The notes below the pieces were generated by a model. That model ran no database searches and was not told the origin of the DNA. It saw only the letters and a list, made by a program, of their open reading frames with translations. Positions 32,439 to 42,134 of a DNA stretch of 64,000 nucleotides are shown here, one piece after another; position 1 is the stretch's first letter; the number at the start of each line of letters is the position of its first letter. Source of the stretch: Roseateles_B sp041912595 (GTDB lineage: Bacteria > Pseudomonadota > Gammaproteobacteria > Burkholderiales > Burkholderiaceae_C); NCBI GenBank assembly GCA_041912595.1, contig JAYRMR010000002.1:1-64000 (forward strand). Direction: 5' to 3'. The position numbers and the translations under genes were made by a program.

Positions 32439-33371
32439 ATGTTTGCTCGTCGTTCAATGCAAGTCTGCCTGGCATCGCTTTTCATGGCGTTGCTGGCGCT
32501 AGGGGTGGTCTGGCTGCGGGCTGCACCCGAGGGTGCCACCCCAAGCCCAGAAGCGAAAGAGCCGTCTCCGGCGGCCCTCGCCTCCGTGCCGTCGCGCCTG
32601 TCCAGCGGGCTCAGCGCCAGTCGCGCTGTGATGCCTCACGAGGCTCCCAGCGCTCCGCTCTCGACGTATGCCCTCATCATCCAATCACAGGCGGACCGCA
32701 ATCCGGTCGTCCGGGCCCAAGCGCGAGGGCTCGTCAGAGCATGCAGAGGTGCCGTGGTGGCGCTGTTTGACGCCCACCGGAAGCATCAAAGTGAGATCGA
32801 CCTTCGGACTGCCTTAGATAGTCGCACCGCCTTGCCGCAGCTTCCAGGGGAAGCAGGCGTCCAGCATGAGCAACGCCAGCGAGCCCGTGAACTGATACTC
32901 GCGCACTGCAGTTCGGTGGCTAATGACGAGCAAGCGCTGAACCACCCTTCGGTCAGCGAACTCGACTCGGCTTGGCACCTGGAATTCAAGGAAGCCTTGC
33001 GCATCCAACTCCAGGCCCAGGATTTCCACGGCGCGGTTTTCCAGGTGCTCATGGGTCGCAAGTCAGCGGTGGCCTACTTCGAAGGGCTCCCGTGGGGAGG
33101 CGCAAGCCCGGAGGGCTATGCGCGTGCTCTCTACTACGCGATGGCGCTGGATCCCAGGCCCAGTACTCAGACCTCGATTCAACTGAGCCTGGCGGGCAAT
33201 TGCCTGGAATCGGGCATGTGCGACTTTGACTTGGAGGCCATGCCGCTGTTCCGAGACCCCAATACACCAGCCATCCGTGCGCAGGCTCACGCCCTGGCCC
33301 CTCGCATCTATGCGGCCATGAAGGAGGGCCGTGTGGATGCATTCCTTTCCCCTGCTTCGCCTGCCCCTTGA
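32439..33371 (+). CDS. membrane-anchored protein of unknown function, paralogue A
   Basis: 310 aa. An N-terminal uncleaved-type anchor (VCLASLFMALLALGVVWL, about residues 9-26) precedes a Pro/Ala/Ser-rich linker (to about 70) and a largely helical domain. The C-terminal half carries AQDFHGAVFQVLMGRKSAVA then YFEGLPWGGASPEGYARAL and YYAMALDPRPS, shared almost block for block with the protein at 33510. The helical domain probably faces the periplasm. No known family is recognised. Six cysteines occur in the domain; several positions are conserved between the two copies. Conservation after duplication suggests a real function. Confidence 0.75.
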   Translation: MFARRSMQVCLASLFMALLALGVVWLRAAPEGATPSPEAKEPSPAALASVPSRLSSGLSASRAVMPHEAPSAPLSTYALIIQSQADRNPVVRAQARGLVRACRGAVVALFDAHRKHQSEIDLRTALDSRTALPQLPGEAGVQHEQRQRARELILAHCSSVANDEQALNHPSVSELDSAWHLEFKEALRIQLQAQDFHGAVFQVLMGRKSAVAYFEGLPWGGASPEGYARALYYAMALDPRPSTQTSIQLSLAGNCLESGMCDFDLEAMPLFRDPNTPAIRAQAHALAPRIYAAMKEGRVDAFLSPASPAP

Positions 33372-33509
33372 CTCAGCGGCAGCCCCGGCTTCTTCTGGGT
33401 CTTCTGTACCCGCTGAACGCAGATCGAGCGAGCCGTCGATCTGTTGCTGGGTGAGCTGAAATGAGCCCGCCCGCGCGCCTCATCCGTCGGTCCATCGGAG
33501 CCTGCTGAC

Positions 33510-34457
33510 ATGCGACGTCCTCATCCTCTGCTGACGACCACCGCGCTGCTGGTTCTGCTGCTGATCCCGGGCTGCTGGTGGGCCTGGGCGCCGAATGTGC
33601 CGGCATTGGTGCCAGAGTCACAGGACGTCCCCCCCGGTTCGCCGACATGGACCGCCGAGCGGCCGCCGTCCTCGACGGCTCCTCATCGGGCGGAACCCTC
33701 CTCGCGCGCCAGCGCAAGCTCATCCGTGCACAGCCCGCCCACCGCCTACACCCTCGTCCTCGACGGCCTCACCCGGCAGACCCCGCAGGCGCTGACCACC
33801 GCCCGGCGGCTGCGAGCCCTCTGCATGGCCAGCTACGGCGTGCTCTACCGGGAGCTGAGCGGCCCTGCCGAGGACACGATGGCCTCGCTGACCGCGCTGA
33901 CCGGCCCGCTGCGCCCGTTGCCCGATGAAACGCCTGAGTTGAGCCAACAGCGACAGAACGCGCTGGAAACAGTCCAGCGGCAGTGCAGCGCCCTGGTGCG
34001 CGACCCACAGGTCATGAACCGCCAGGAGATCCGCTTCGTGCCCAAGGCCAGCCAGTCCGGCTTCGCGGCGGAATTGCAGATGTACCTGAGCGCACAGGAC
34101 TTTCATGGCGCCGGCATGACGATCCTGACGGGGGCGAGAAGCACGCCCATCGCCTTCTTCGACGGTCTGCCCTGGGGCGGCACCTCGCCGGAGACGTTCG
34201 CACTGGCCATGCATGTCGCCATGGGGATGGACCCGCGCCCCGAGGGGCGGCTCGTGGTCGCGCTGGACCAGGCCGCCCAGTGCCTCCAGGACGGCTACTG
34301 CACCGAGCAGGAGATCGCCCTGCACGCGCTGGGCGCGGACGCCCGCCCCTCGCCCGAGACCCTGGCCCGCGCCCGCGCCCTGGCGCCCCGCCTTTTCGCG
34401 GCGATGCAGGCGGGGCGAGTGGAGCCCTTCCTCGCGCCCTGGGACTCGCGCCCCTAG
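33510..34457 (+). CDS. membrane-anchored protein of unknown function, paralogue B
   Basis: 315 aa. The N-terminal hydrophobic segment LLTTTALLVLLLIPGCWWAW could be an anchor, or a lipoprotein signal because LIPGC resembles a lipobox, although Pro at that position is unusual. A Pro/Ser-rich linker is followed by the same domain as paralogue A: YTLVLDGLTRQTPQAL, AQDFHGAGMTILTGARSTPI, FFDGLPWGGTSPETFALAM, AMGMDPRPEG, then ALAPRLFAAMQAGRVEPFLA matching ALAPRIYAAMKEGRVDAFLS in A. GC is higher than in A, so the two copies have diverged in composition as well as sequence. Function unknown. Confidence 0.77.
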   Translation: MRRPHPLLTTTALLVLLLIPGCWWAWAPNVPALVPESQDVPPGSPTWTAERPPSSTAPHRAEPSSRASASSSVHSPPTAYTLVLDGLTRQTPQALTTARRLRALCMASYGVLYRELSGPAEDTMASLTALTGPLRPLPDETPELSQQRQNALETVQRQCSALVRDPQVMNRQEIRFVPKASQSGFAAELQMYLSAQDFHGAGMTILTGARSTPIAFFDGLPWGGTSPETFALAMHVAMGMDPRPEGRLVVALDQAAQCLQDGYCTEQEIALHALGADARPSPETLARARALAPRLFAAMQAGRVEPFLAPWDSRP

Positions 34458-34571
34458 CGGTCGGCAACGCCTCACCGCCCCAACCTCCCGAGTGCTCGCC
34501 CGGGTTCGCCCCCACCCCTCGGGCCCCGGCGGGCCCGTAGCATGACGCCCTGCCTCCACAAGACGCATGCC

Positions 34572-36287
34572 ATGGCCGCCGCCCTCCCGATCCCGGACTT
34601 CAGTCAGTTCCTCCGCTACCAGCCCCTCACCGAACTGCTGCAGGCCTATGCCGCGGCGCGCCCACAGCTCGTCTCGATGCGCTCGATCGGGCAGAGCCAC
34701 GAAGGCCGCGAGATCTGGCTGCTGGCCGTCACGAACGCGGCCACCGGCCCCGACACCGACAAGCCCGCGCTCTGGCTGGACGGCAACATCCACGCCGCGG
34801 AGCTGACGGCGTCGACGACCTGCCTCTACTACCTGCATCAGCTGCTGAGCCAGCACGGCCAGGACAGCGAGGAGGGCCGGCGCGTGACCGAGCTGCTGGA
34901 CAGCCGCGTCGTCTACCTCGTGCCGCGCCTCAACCCCGACGGCGCGGAGCTGGCGCTGGCGGACCGGCCGCGCCACATCCGCTCCTCCACGCGCCGCTAC
35001 CCGCATGACGAGGACCCGGTGGACGGCCTCACGATGGAGGACGTCGACGGCGACGGCCGCATCCTGACGATGCGCGTGCCCGACCCCCACGGCGGCTACA
35101 AGAAGCACGCCGACGACCCGCGCCTGATGGTGGCGCGCGAGCCCGGCGAGTTCGGCGGCGAGTATTACCGCCTCATGCCCGAGGGCTTCATCCAGCACTA
35201 CGACGGGCTGCAGATCAAGGTCAACGGCGACGTCGAGGGGCTGGACCTCAACCGCAACTTCCCCGGCGGCTGGCGGCAGGAGCACGAGCAGGGCGGCGCC
35301 GGCCCCTACCCGGCCAGCGAGCCCGAGGTGCGCGCGATGGTGGACTTCATCGTGAAGCACCCCAACATCGGCGCGGCCATCAGCTTCCACACCTACAGCG
35401 GCGTGATCCTGCGCCCCATGGGCAGCTGCAGCGACGACGACATGACGCCCGAGGACCTCTGGCTCATCAAGCAGTTCTCGGCGCTGGGCGAGAAGCACAC
35501 CGGCTACCCGGCCGTGAGCATCTGGCACGACTTCAAGTACCACCCCAAGGACAGCATCAGCGGCACGCAGGAGTGGCTCTACGAGCACCTCGGCGCGCTG
35601 TTCTGGGTGGTGGAGCTGTGGAACCCGAACCAGGAGGCCGGCATCAGCGGCTACAAGTGGATCGACTGGTTCCGCGAACACCCGGTGGAGGACGACCTCA
35701 AGCTGCTCAAGTGGAGCGACGAGCACTGCGGCGGCCAGGCCCATGTCGACTGGACGCCCTTCCAGCACCCGCAGCTCGGCGCGGTGGAGATCGGCGGCTG
35801 GGACAAGATGAACTACTGGCGCAACCCGCCGCCCGCGCTGCGCGAGCGCGAGGCCGCACGCTTCCCGGCGTGGCTGACGCAGATCGGCCTCTCGCTGCCG
35901 CGCCTGGCGCTGCTGCGGGCCGAGGTCCGCGCGCTGGGCGCGGACACCTGGCGCGTGCGCCTGGCCGTCGCCAACACGGGCTACCTGAGCGCCGCCGTGA
36001 CCGCCCGCGCCAAGGAGCGCGAGGTGGTGCGCGGCGTGATGTTCGAGATCGAGCTGCCGGCCGACGGCAGCGCCAGCCTCGTCACCGGCAAGTCCCGCAT
36101 GGAAGGCCCGCACCTGGCCGGCCACGCCCCGCAGGCGACGCAGCTGAGCTTCCTGCCGACCGACGAGATCACCGGCGACCGCGCCGTCGCGGAATGGATC
36201 GTCCGGGCGCCGCACGGCACGCGCCTCGCGCTCTCGGCCCGCACGGAGCGCGCGGGCGTGGTGCGGACCGAGGTGACGCTGGACTGA
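34572..36287 (+). CDS. M14-family zinc carboxypeptidase
   Basis: 571 aa. The zinc site is complete: HAAE in GNIHAAELTAS (His about 74, Glu about 77) and a later His in AISFHTYSGV (about 271). The catalytic Glu is in WVVELWNPNQ (about 347), and the substrate-binding Asn-Arg pair is in LDLNRNFPGGW. No signal peptide is seen, so the enzyme is probably cytoplasmic, unlike secreted digestive carboxypeptidases. About 150 C-terminal residues form a beta-rich extra domain (RVRLAVANTGYLSAAV...). I use the second ATG (34572, MAAALPIPDF) rather than 34542. It is flanked by membrane-anchored proteins of unknown function. Confidence 0.9.
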   Translation: MAAALPIPDFSQFLRYQPLTELLQAYAAARPQLVSMRSIGQSHEGREIWLLAVTNAATGPDTDKPALWLDGNIHAAELTASTTCLYYLHQLLSQHGQDSEEGRRVTELLDSRVVYLVPRLNPDGAELALADRPRHIRSSTRRYPHDEDPVDGLTMEDVDGDGRILTMRVPDPHGGYKKHADDPRLMVAREPGEFGGEYYRLMPEGFIQHYDGLQIKVNGDVEGLDLNRNFPGGWRQEHEQGGAGPYPASEPEVRAMVDFIVKHPNIGAAISFHTYSGVILRPMGSCSDDDMTPEDLWLIKQFSALGEKHTGYPAVSIWHDFKYHPKDSISGTQEWLYEHLGALFWVVELWNPNQEAGISGYKWIDWFREHPVEDDLKLLKWSDEHCGGQAHVDWTPFQHPQLGAVEIGGWDKMNYWRNPPPALREREAARFPAWLTQIGLSLPRLALLRAEVRALGADTWRVRLAVANTGYLSAAVTARAKEREVVRGVMFEIELPADGSASLVTGKSRMEGPHLAGHAPQATQLSFLPTDEITGDRAVAEWIVRAPHGTRLALSARTERAGVVRTEVTLD

Positions 36288-36321
36288 GGCGGCTTGGGGC
36301 GGGCTGCCTTCTGCTCACCCT

Positions 36322-36349
36322 CTGGCCACACCCTGGCCACACGCTGGCC
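36322..36349. repeat. short tandem repeat, CTGGCCACAC(C/G)
   Basis: Two full 11-bp units and a partial third in the gap after the carboxypeptidase gene, followed by looser TTGGCC/CTGGCC copies up to about 36385. Confidence 0.6.
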
Positions 36350-36555
36350 GCCAGCCCGCCGCACTTTGGCCGCAATCTGGCCGGGCCGCACAGCGCACAA
36401 GACCTGTCAGAAGTTCCAGGCCGATCGCCTGAAGGCTGGCGAAGCAGCCTCCTAGAATCCGCGGCCTCCGTGGTCCCGCGTCATGGAGCATTCACCGCGG
36501 AATGGCTGCGCCCGGCCTTTCCGGTCCCCGCCATATCCACCGCCCAGGCCGGCTC

Positions 36556-37464
<909 letters not shown>

Positions 37465-37476
37465 CCCCGGCCGCCC

Positions 37477-38322
37477 TCAGCGCAGCGCCGCGTTCAGCCG
37501 CTCGAGCCAGGCCGCCGGCACGGCCTTGTTGCAGTAGAGATGCCGGGTCTGCGGCGGCGGGGCATCGCTGAAATGCAGCAGATGCAGGGTCTGCGCCCGC
37601 TGGCCGTCCCGCTGCAGCTGGACCAGCACCTCCTCTGGCGACGCCGGCATCCAGTCGGCATGGCCGGCCTGCAGCATGCGCAGGAGCTGGGTGACCTCGC
37701 CGGTGCCGTGGGCCAGCTCGCCGGAGCGCACGGCGATCAGCGCGTCGAGCTCCGGGCCGTAGGAATAGCCCTGCTTCACCAGCAGGCGCGCGGGGGACTC
37801 CATGGCCTCGCGCAGGCTCATGCCCTCGCGCAGGGGCGCATCGCGGCGGGCGAGCATGGCCAGGGGCTGGCCGCGGTAGAGCGGCGCGCTGAACTGGCCC
37901 TTGGCTTCACGCGCCGGGTTGCGGAACCAGCCGACGGCGCAGGCCAGGTGCGAGCCGCTCTCCACCATCAGCAGCTGGCGCACGGCGGGCGTCAGCACCC
38001 AGCGGTGCGGCACCCGGCTGCGCTCCAGCCCGCGCCGCAGCGGCTCGATCACCAGCCCCTGCGGTGGCTGCTTGCCGGGCTGGGGGGTGTAGTAGGGCGG
38101 GCGGTCCTGGAAGAGCACGTCGACGGGCGGCAGCGCGTCCCCGCTCGCGGCCGCGGGCAGGGCCGGCGCGGCGGCGGGTGTGACGGGGGATGTGACGGGG
38201 GATGTGGCGGCGGATGTGGCGGCGGGCGTGGCCGATGTGGCGGTCGCCGTGGGCTGGGCGGCGCTCAGGCCCGCGCCAGCCAGCATCGCCGCCGTCAAGA
38301 CCAGGCGCCGCGCGAGCTTCAT
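37477..38322 (-). CDS. periplasmic solute-binding protein-like (family 3 fold)
   Basis: 281 aa. A signal peptide (MKLARRLVLTAAMLAGAGLS, cleavage after SAAQ) is followed by an unusual Thr/Ala/Ser/Pro linker (residues about 25-60) encoded by imperfect 12-15-bp repeats at 38178-38250, then a compact SBP_bac_3-like domain (VDVLFQDRPPYYTPQPGKQP, GLVIEPLRRGLERSRVPHRW, LACAVGWFRNPAREAKGQFS, LLVKQGYSYGPELDAL). No permease is adjacent, so it may be a sensor or stray binding protein rather than a transporter part. Its ATG overlaps the stop of the upstream esterase by 4 nt. Confidence 0.78.
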   Translation of the reverse strand: MKLARRLVLTAAMLAGAGLSAAQPTATATSATPAATSAATSPVTSPVTPAAAPALPAAASGDALPPVDVLFQDRPPYYTPQPGKQPPQGLVIEPLRRGLERSRVPHRWVLTPAVRQLLMVESGSHLACAVGWFRNPAREAKGQFSAPLYRGQPLAMLARRDAPLREGMSLREAMESPARLLVKQGYSYGPELDALIAVRSGELAHGTGEVTQLLRMLQAGHADWMPASPEEVLVQLQRDGQRAQTLHLLHFSDAPPPQTRHLYCNKAVPAAWLERLNAALR

Positions 38323-39044
38323 TGCGGCGGCGCCTGGAGCCCCTGGTCCTCGGCCGCCTGCATGGCAGCCCGCCAGATGCGCGCCGGCACGAAGGTGCGC
38401 AGCTGCTGCAGGGCGCGGTCGATGAGTTCGGGATGCAGCTCGTGGCCGATCTCGGGGAGCACGTCGGCCGTCACGTCGGCACCAAGGGCCACGAGGCGCT
38501 TGGCGGCCTGGATCTGGTCCTGGTAGGGCAGCACGCCGTCCTGCTGGCCATGCAGCAGGTGCACGGTGACCTCCTGCGGCGCGTGCTCGGGCAGCGTGGC
38601 GTAGGCGCCGCCGAAGGCCATCACGCGGCCGGCCAGCGCCAGCTCGGCCTGCACGGCCTCCAGCGCCATCACGGCCCCTTGCGAGAAGCCGCCGAGCGCC
38701 ACCTGCTGCCAGGGCAGCTCGAAGTGCTCGGTCCAGGCCCGCACCAGGGCGATGAAGTCCGGCAGGGCCTCGGCCACGCGGCGGGCGTGGTTCTCGTCAT
38801 CGGCGCCTTCCAGCGAGTACCACTGCAGTCCGCTGCCACCGCCCGGCACGAGGTCATAGGGCTGCGGGCCGGTCAGGGCCAGCACGGCCGCCTGCGGGTA
38901 CTGGCCGCGCAGCGCATGGGCCAGCGGCCGCATCTGCGTGGCGTCCGCCCCGGCGCCGTGGAAGAGCAGGAACAGCAGATTGGGCACGCCCTTGTCCGGC
39001 AGCAGGGCCAGGGCGTGGGAACGGTGGGGGGCGGTATCACTCAT
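38319..39044 (-). CDS. alpha/beta-hydrolase carboxylesterase (YpfH-like)
   Basis: 241-aa cytoplasmic serine esterase. The nucleophile elbow GGFSQGAVMALEA, the oxyanion region LFLLFHGAGADATQM, the acid in LLHGQQDGVLPY and the final His in PEIGHELHPELI are all visible. The family acts on short-chain esters; the natural substrate is unknown. The ATG at 39044 is preferred to 39053. It is translationally coupled to the solute-binding protein gene downstream. Confidence 0.9.
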   Translation of the reverse strand: MSDTAPHRSHALALLPDKGVPNLLFLLFHGAGADATQMRPLAHALRGQYPQAAVLALTGPQPYDLVPGGGSGLQWYSLEGADDENHARRVAEALPDFIALVRAWTEHFELPWQQVALGGFSQGAVMALEAVQAELALAGRVMAFGGAYATLPEHAPQEVTVHLLHGQQDGVLPYQDQIQAAKRLVALGADVTADVLPEIGHELHPELIDRALQQLRTFVPARIWRAAMQAAEDQGLQAPPQ

Positions 39045-39127
39045 GCCCCGCATTGTGCGCGGCGGGGCCTTTGCCGCAAGTCCCCCGAATGAATCGCCCC
39101 ATGACAGGCGCGACCTGAGACCCTGCG

Positions 39128-41251
39128 TCAGGCCCGGCGCAGGCGCAGCCAGAAGCGCACGCCACCGTCCTCGTTGCGGGCCTCGATCTGGCCGTCCATC
39201 TTGGCCAGGTAGCTGCGGGCCACGAACAGGCCCTGGCCCCGGCGCTCGGGGCCCGCGTCGGGCGGCAGGTCGGAGACGCCGTACTCGAAGATGCGGGTGA
39301 GCATGTCCGGCGCAATGGCCGGCCCGCGGTTGTGGATGCCCAGCTGCGCGAAGCCGTCCTCGGTCGCCAGCGTGAGCGTGATGGGCGTGCCCGCCTCGCG
39401 ATAGCGCTGGGCATTGCGCAGCACGTGCGTCACCACGTCCTCCAGCGCATAGGCCTCGCCGCGCACGGGCAGCGGCGCCTCGGCCTCGCCCGCCAGCACG
39501 ACCCCGTCGATGCCCGCATGCGGCGCGTTGGCCACCACCTCTCGGCAGAACTGCGCGAGGTCCAGCGTCTCCAGCTGCAGGTCCGCGGCCTCCAGCGCCT
39601 CGCTGGGCGAGGCCGTGCCGTAGAGCACCCGCACCGCCTGCTGCATGCGCTGCACGTAGCGATGGCTGGGATCGTCCGCGCCGCCGTGCAGCACCATCAG
39701 GGACTGCAGCGGCGACATGATCTCGTGCCCCACCGCATGCCACATCTCGCGCTCGCGCTCGGCCCGCAGCTGCTCGCGGCGCAGGCCGTCCTTCACCCGC
39801 TCCAGCAGCGCCTGCAGCGTGCCGGCCAGGATGCCCAGCTCGTCCCGCCCCTTGAGGTCCGCCACGTCCAGCTCGCCGATGCGCTGCTCCGCCCGCGGAT
39901 CCTGCATGTTGTAGGACACCGCCGCCGCGCGCCGCGTGAGCACGGTGATGCGGCGGATCAGGCCCAGCTCCACCAGCAGCCAGGCGAAGGCGATGGCCGC
40001 GAGCATGGCCGCCACGAGCCACAGCAGGCTGCGGGCCTCGCGGGCGAGCTGGCGGTCGAGGCTGCGCAGGTCGCCCGCCAGCGTGAGCCGGTAGCGCCCG
40101 GTGGCGGTGATGACTTCGTCCTGGGCCTGCAGACGCAGCCGTGCGTCGCCCACCGGCACATCGACGGGCAGGCGCCGGATGAGGCGGCTCAGCCAGGGCA
40201 GCGGCGCATCGCCGATCTCGGCCCCGCGCCGTTCGGCGATGACCTGCGCGCGCGCGCCCAGGCGCTCGATCTGCAGCGTCTCCCCGGCCTGCAGGCCCGC
40301 GCCCAGGCGGTCGAGGGACAGCGCCACGGCGGCGCCGGCCCGGGTGCTGTCGAAGAGCCGCGGCGTGGCGCCGGCCTCGTCGGCCGGGCCGAGCAGCTGC
40401 ACGCGCAGGCGCAGCTGCTCGAGGTCCTGCGGCGGCCAGGCCTGGGCGCCGCGCTCGAACAGCGCCGTCTTGAAGGCCTCCACCGGCAGACGGACGGAGA
40501 ACACCGTGCGCCGCGCGCAGGGCCCTTCCGCGTCGCCCTCCTTCGCGCAGGGCCCCTCGCGCCACAGCCAGCCGCGGAACTCGCGCTGCGGCCGGGCCTG
40601 GCGCTCCAGCGAGTCGCCGTCGGCCAGGAAGCCGGTGAGGCGGCCGCGCTGCTGAGCCGGGCCCTCGTCGGCGCGGGCCGCCTCGTAGGGCGCCGTCCAG
40701 ACGGTGTGCTGGCCGCGGTAGTCCAGGCTCACCCGCAGCCGGTGCACGCCGGCCAGCGCCACCTGGCCGATCTGGCGGGATTGCAGCGGCCCGGCGTCCA
40801 GGCTGCCCACGAGATAGACGAAGCCGCCCGCGTAGGCATTGCTGCCCACCGCCGCGCACAGGCTCGCGCCGCCGGGCCAACGCAGGCCGCAGCCGGCCAT
40901 CTCCACCGCGCGCAGGGCCTTGTACTGGTCGTCGAAGTCGATGGCCGAGAAGGGCAGCAGCACGGGGGCCAGGCCTTGCCCGTCGCCCGGCCCGAGGCCC
41001 GGGTTGAGCAGCGCCAGCTGGCCCGCCGGATGGCGCAGCTGTAGCGTGATCTCGGCCAGCGACTGCCGGAAGCCCTGCTCGTAGCGCTGGTAGCTGCGCT
41101 GCTTCTGGTCCTGCAGCACGGTGAGCGCGAGGCCCAGCGTGGCGGCCACCAGCAGCGCAAAGGCCAGGTGCACCACCAGGCGCCGGCGGAAGGCCGCGAG
41201 GCCCAGGCGCGGCACGGGCAGGGCCGGGAGTTCGACCGGGCCGAGCTTCAT
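39128..41251 (-). CDS. transmembrane sensor histidine kinase
   Basis: 707 aa. The first membrane helix is at VVHLAFALLVAATLGLAL (about residues 26-43), followed by a large periplasmic sensor region (about 45-410) with several cysteines, a second helix SLLWLVAAMLAAIAFAWLLV, a HAMP-like segment, and a kinase core. The core has H-box AVGHEIMSPLQ (about residue 505), the N-box VLRNAQRYREAG and a shortened ATP lid with GQGLFVARSYL. It lies 22 nt downstream of its response regulator in the same operon. The ligand is unknown; the periplasmic domain is not a family I recognise. Confidence 0.9.
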   Translation of the reverse strand: MKLGPVELPALPVPRLGLAAFRRRLVVHLAFALLVAATLGLALTVLQDQKQRSYQRYEQGFRQSLAEITLQLRHPAGQLALLNPGLGPGDGQGLAPVLLPFSAIDFDDQYKALRAVEMAGCGLRWPGGASLCAAVGSNAYAGGFVYLVGSLDAGPLQSRQIGQVALAGVHRLRVSLDYRGQHTVWTAPYEAARADEGPAQQRGRLTGFLADGDSLERQARPQREFRGWLWREGPCAKEGDAEGPCARRTVFSVRLPVEAFKTALFERGAQAWPPQDLEQLRLRVQLLGPADEAGATPRLFDSTRAGAAVALSLDRLGAGLQAGETLQIERLGARAQVIAERRGAEIGDAPLPWLSRLIRRLPVDVPVGDARLRLQAQDEVITATGRYRLTLAGDLRSLDRQLAREARSLLWLVAAMLAAIAFAWLLVELGLIRRITVLTRRAAAVSYNMQDPRAEQRIGELDVADLKGRDELGILAGTLQALLERVKDGLRREQLRAEREREMWHAVGHEIMSPLQSLMVLHGGADDPSHRYVQRMQQAVRVLYGTASPSEALEAADLQLETLDLAQFCREVVANAPHAGIDGVVLAGEAEAPLPVRGEAYALEDVVTHVLRNAQRYREAGTPITLTLATEDGFAQLGIHNRGPAIAPDMLTRIFEYGVSDLPPDAGPERRGQGLFVARSYLAKMDGQIEARNEDGGVRFWLRLRRA

Positions 41252-41273
41252 GGGCGGCCCGCCTGCATCCGGT

Positions 41274-41969
41274 TCATCGCGGGCCGGCCCAGCGGAAGCC
41301 GCGCATGGGCACGTTCTCGATCGCGTCGAAGGCCGGATCGACCTCGCGCAGCGCCTCCCGCAGCGTGGAGACGTGCTTGCGAACGTTGTCCCGCGTGCGG
41401 CCGCTCTTCACCACGTCGAACAGGTCCTCGTAGCTCACGACCTCCGGCGCGCGCTGGTGCAGCGTGGCGAGGATGCGCTGAGCGGTGAGCGGCAGATTGA
41501 TGCGCTGCCCCTTCCAGAGCGGGCTGCGCTGCCACAGCGGGTCCAGCTGCAGGGTCGTCGCGGTGTCCGGCACGGGGCTCGGCGCGCGGGCGCGGGCGGC
41601 GCGCAGGATGTCGAGGAAGGTCTCGGTGAACTCGGCCTCGTCGAAGCTCGTCTTCTGCAGGTAGTCCCAGGCATCGAGCGCCTTCATGATGCCGCGGTAG
41701 ATGGCCGCCGGCATGGCCGAGACCACCAGCACCGGCGTGCCCTGGTGCAGCTTGTTGATCGCGTTGATGAGGGCCACGCCGGCATGGCGCTCGCGGCCCA
41801 GCTCGATGTCAAGCACCACCATGGCGTAGGACTCGCGGGCCAGCGCGGCCTCGGCGCTGTCGCGGTCGAACCACTGGTCCACCTGCAGCTCGGGGCGGGC
41901 GGCGCGGATCCAGCCGGCCAGCTGCTCGCTGGTCGGGCGGTCGTCCTCGATGACGGCGACTTTGTTCAT
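41274..41969 (-). CDS. response regulator with winged-helix output domain
   Basis: 231 aa. The receiver domain has VAVIEDDRPT, the phospho-acceptor Asp in VVLDIELGRERHAG and a degenerate KPxx region (LQKTSFDEAE) that keeps the conserved lysine. The C-terminal domain reads as a winged helix (INLPLTAQRILATLHQRAPE, SYEDLFDVVKSGRTRDNVRK, VPMRGFRWAGP), close to the OmpR/PhoB output fold. It is the first gene of the response regulator-kinase operon and is divergent from the Band 7 protein gene at 42135. Confidence 0.9.
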   Translation of the reverse strand: MNKVAVIEDDRPTSEQLAGWIRAARPELQVDQWFDRDSAEAALARESYAMVVLDIELGRERHAGVALINAINKLHQGTPVLVVSAMPAAIYRGIMKALDAWDYLQKTSFDEAEFTETFLDILRAARARAPSPVPDTATTLQLDPLWQRSPLWKGQRINLPLTAQRILATLHQRAPEVVSYEDLFDVVKSGRTRDNVRKHVSTLREALREVDPAFDAIENVPMRGFRWAGPR

Positions 41970-42134
41970 GCGCCCGATTATCGGCAGCCCCCGGCCGGCC
42001 CCCTGTGAAGCTTTCTTCCGCGCCGTGAGCACACTGCCCCGCCGCCGCCCTGGCGCCCTCCGCCCCCGTCGCCGAACACTGCAGCCATCGATCCACACAG
42101 GGCCCCGACCCTGATCCGCACCAGGAGCTGCACC

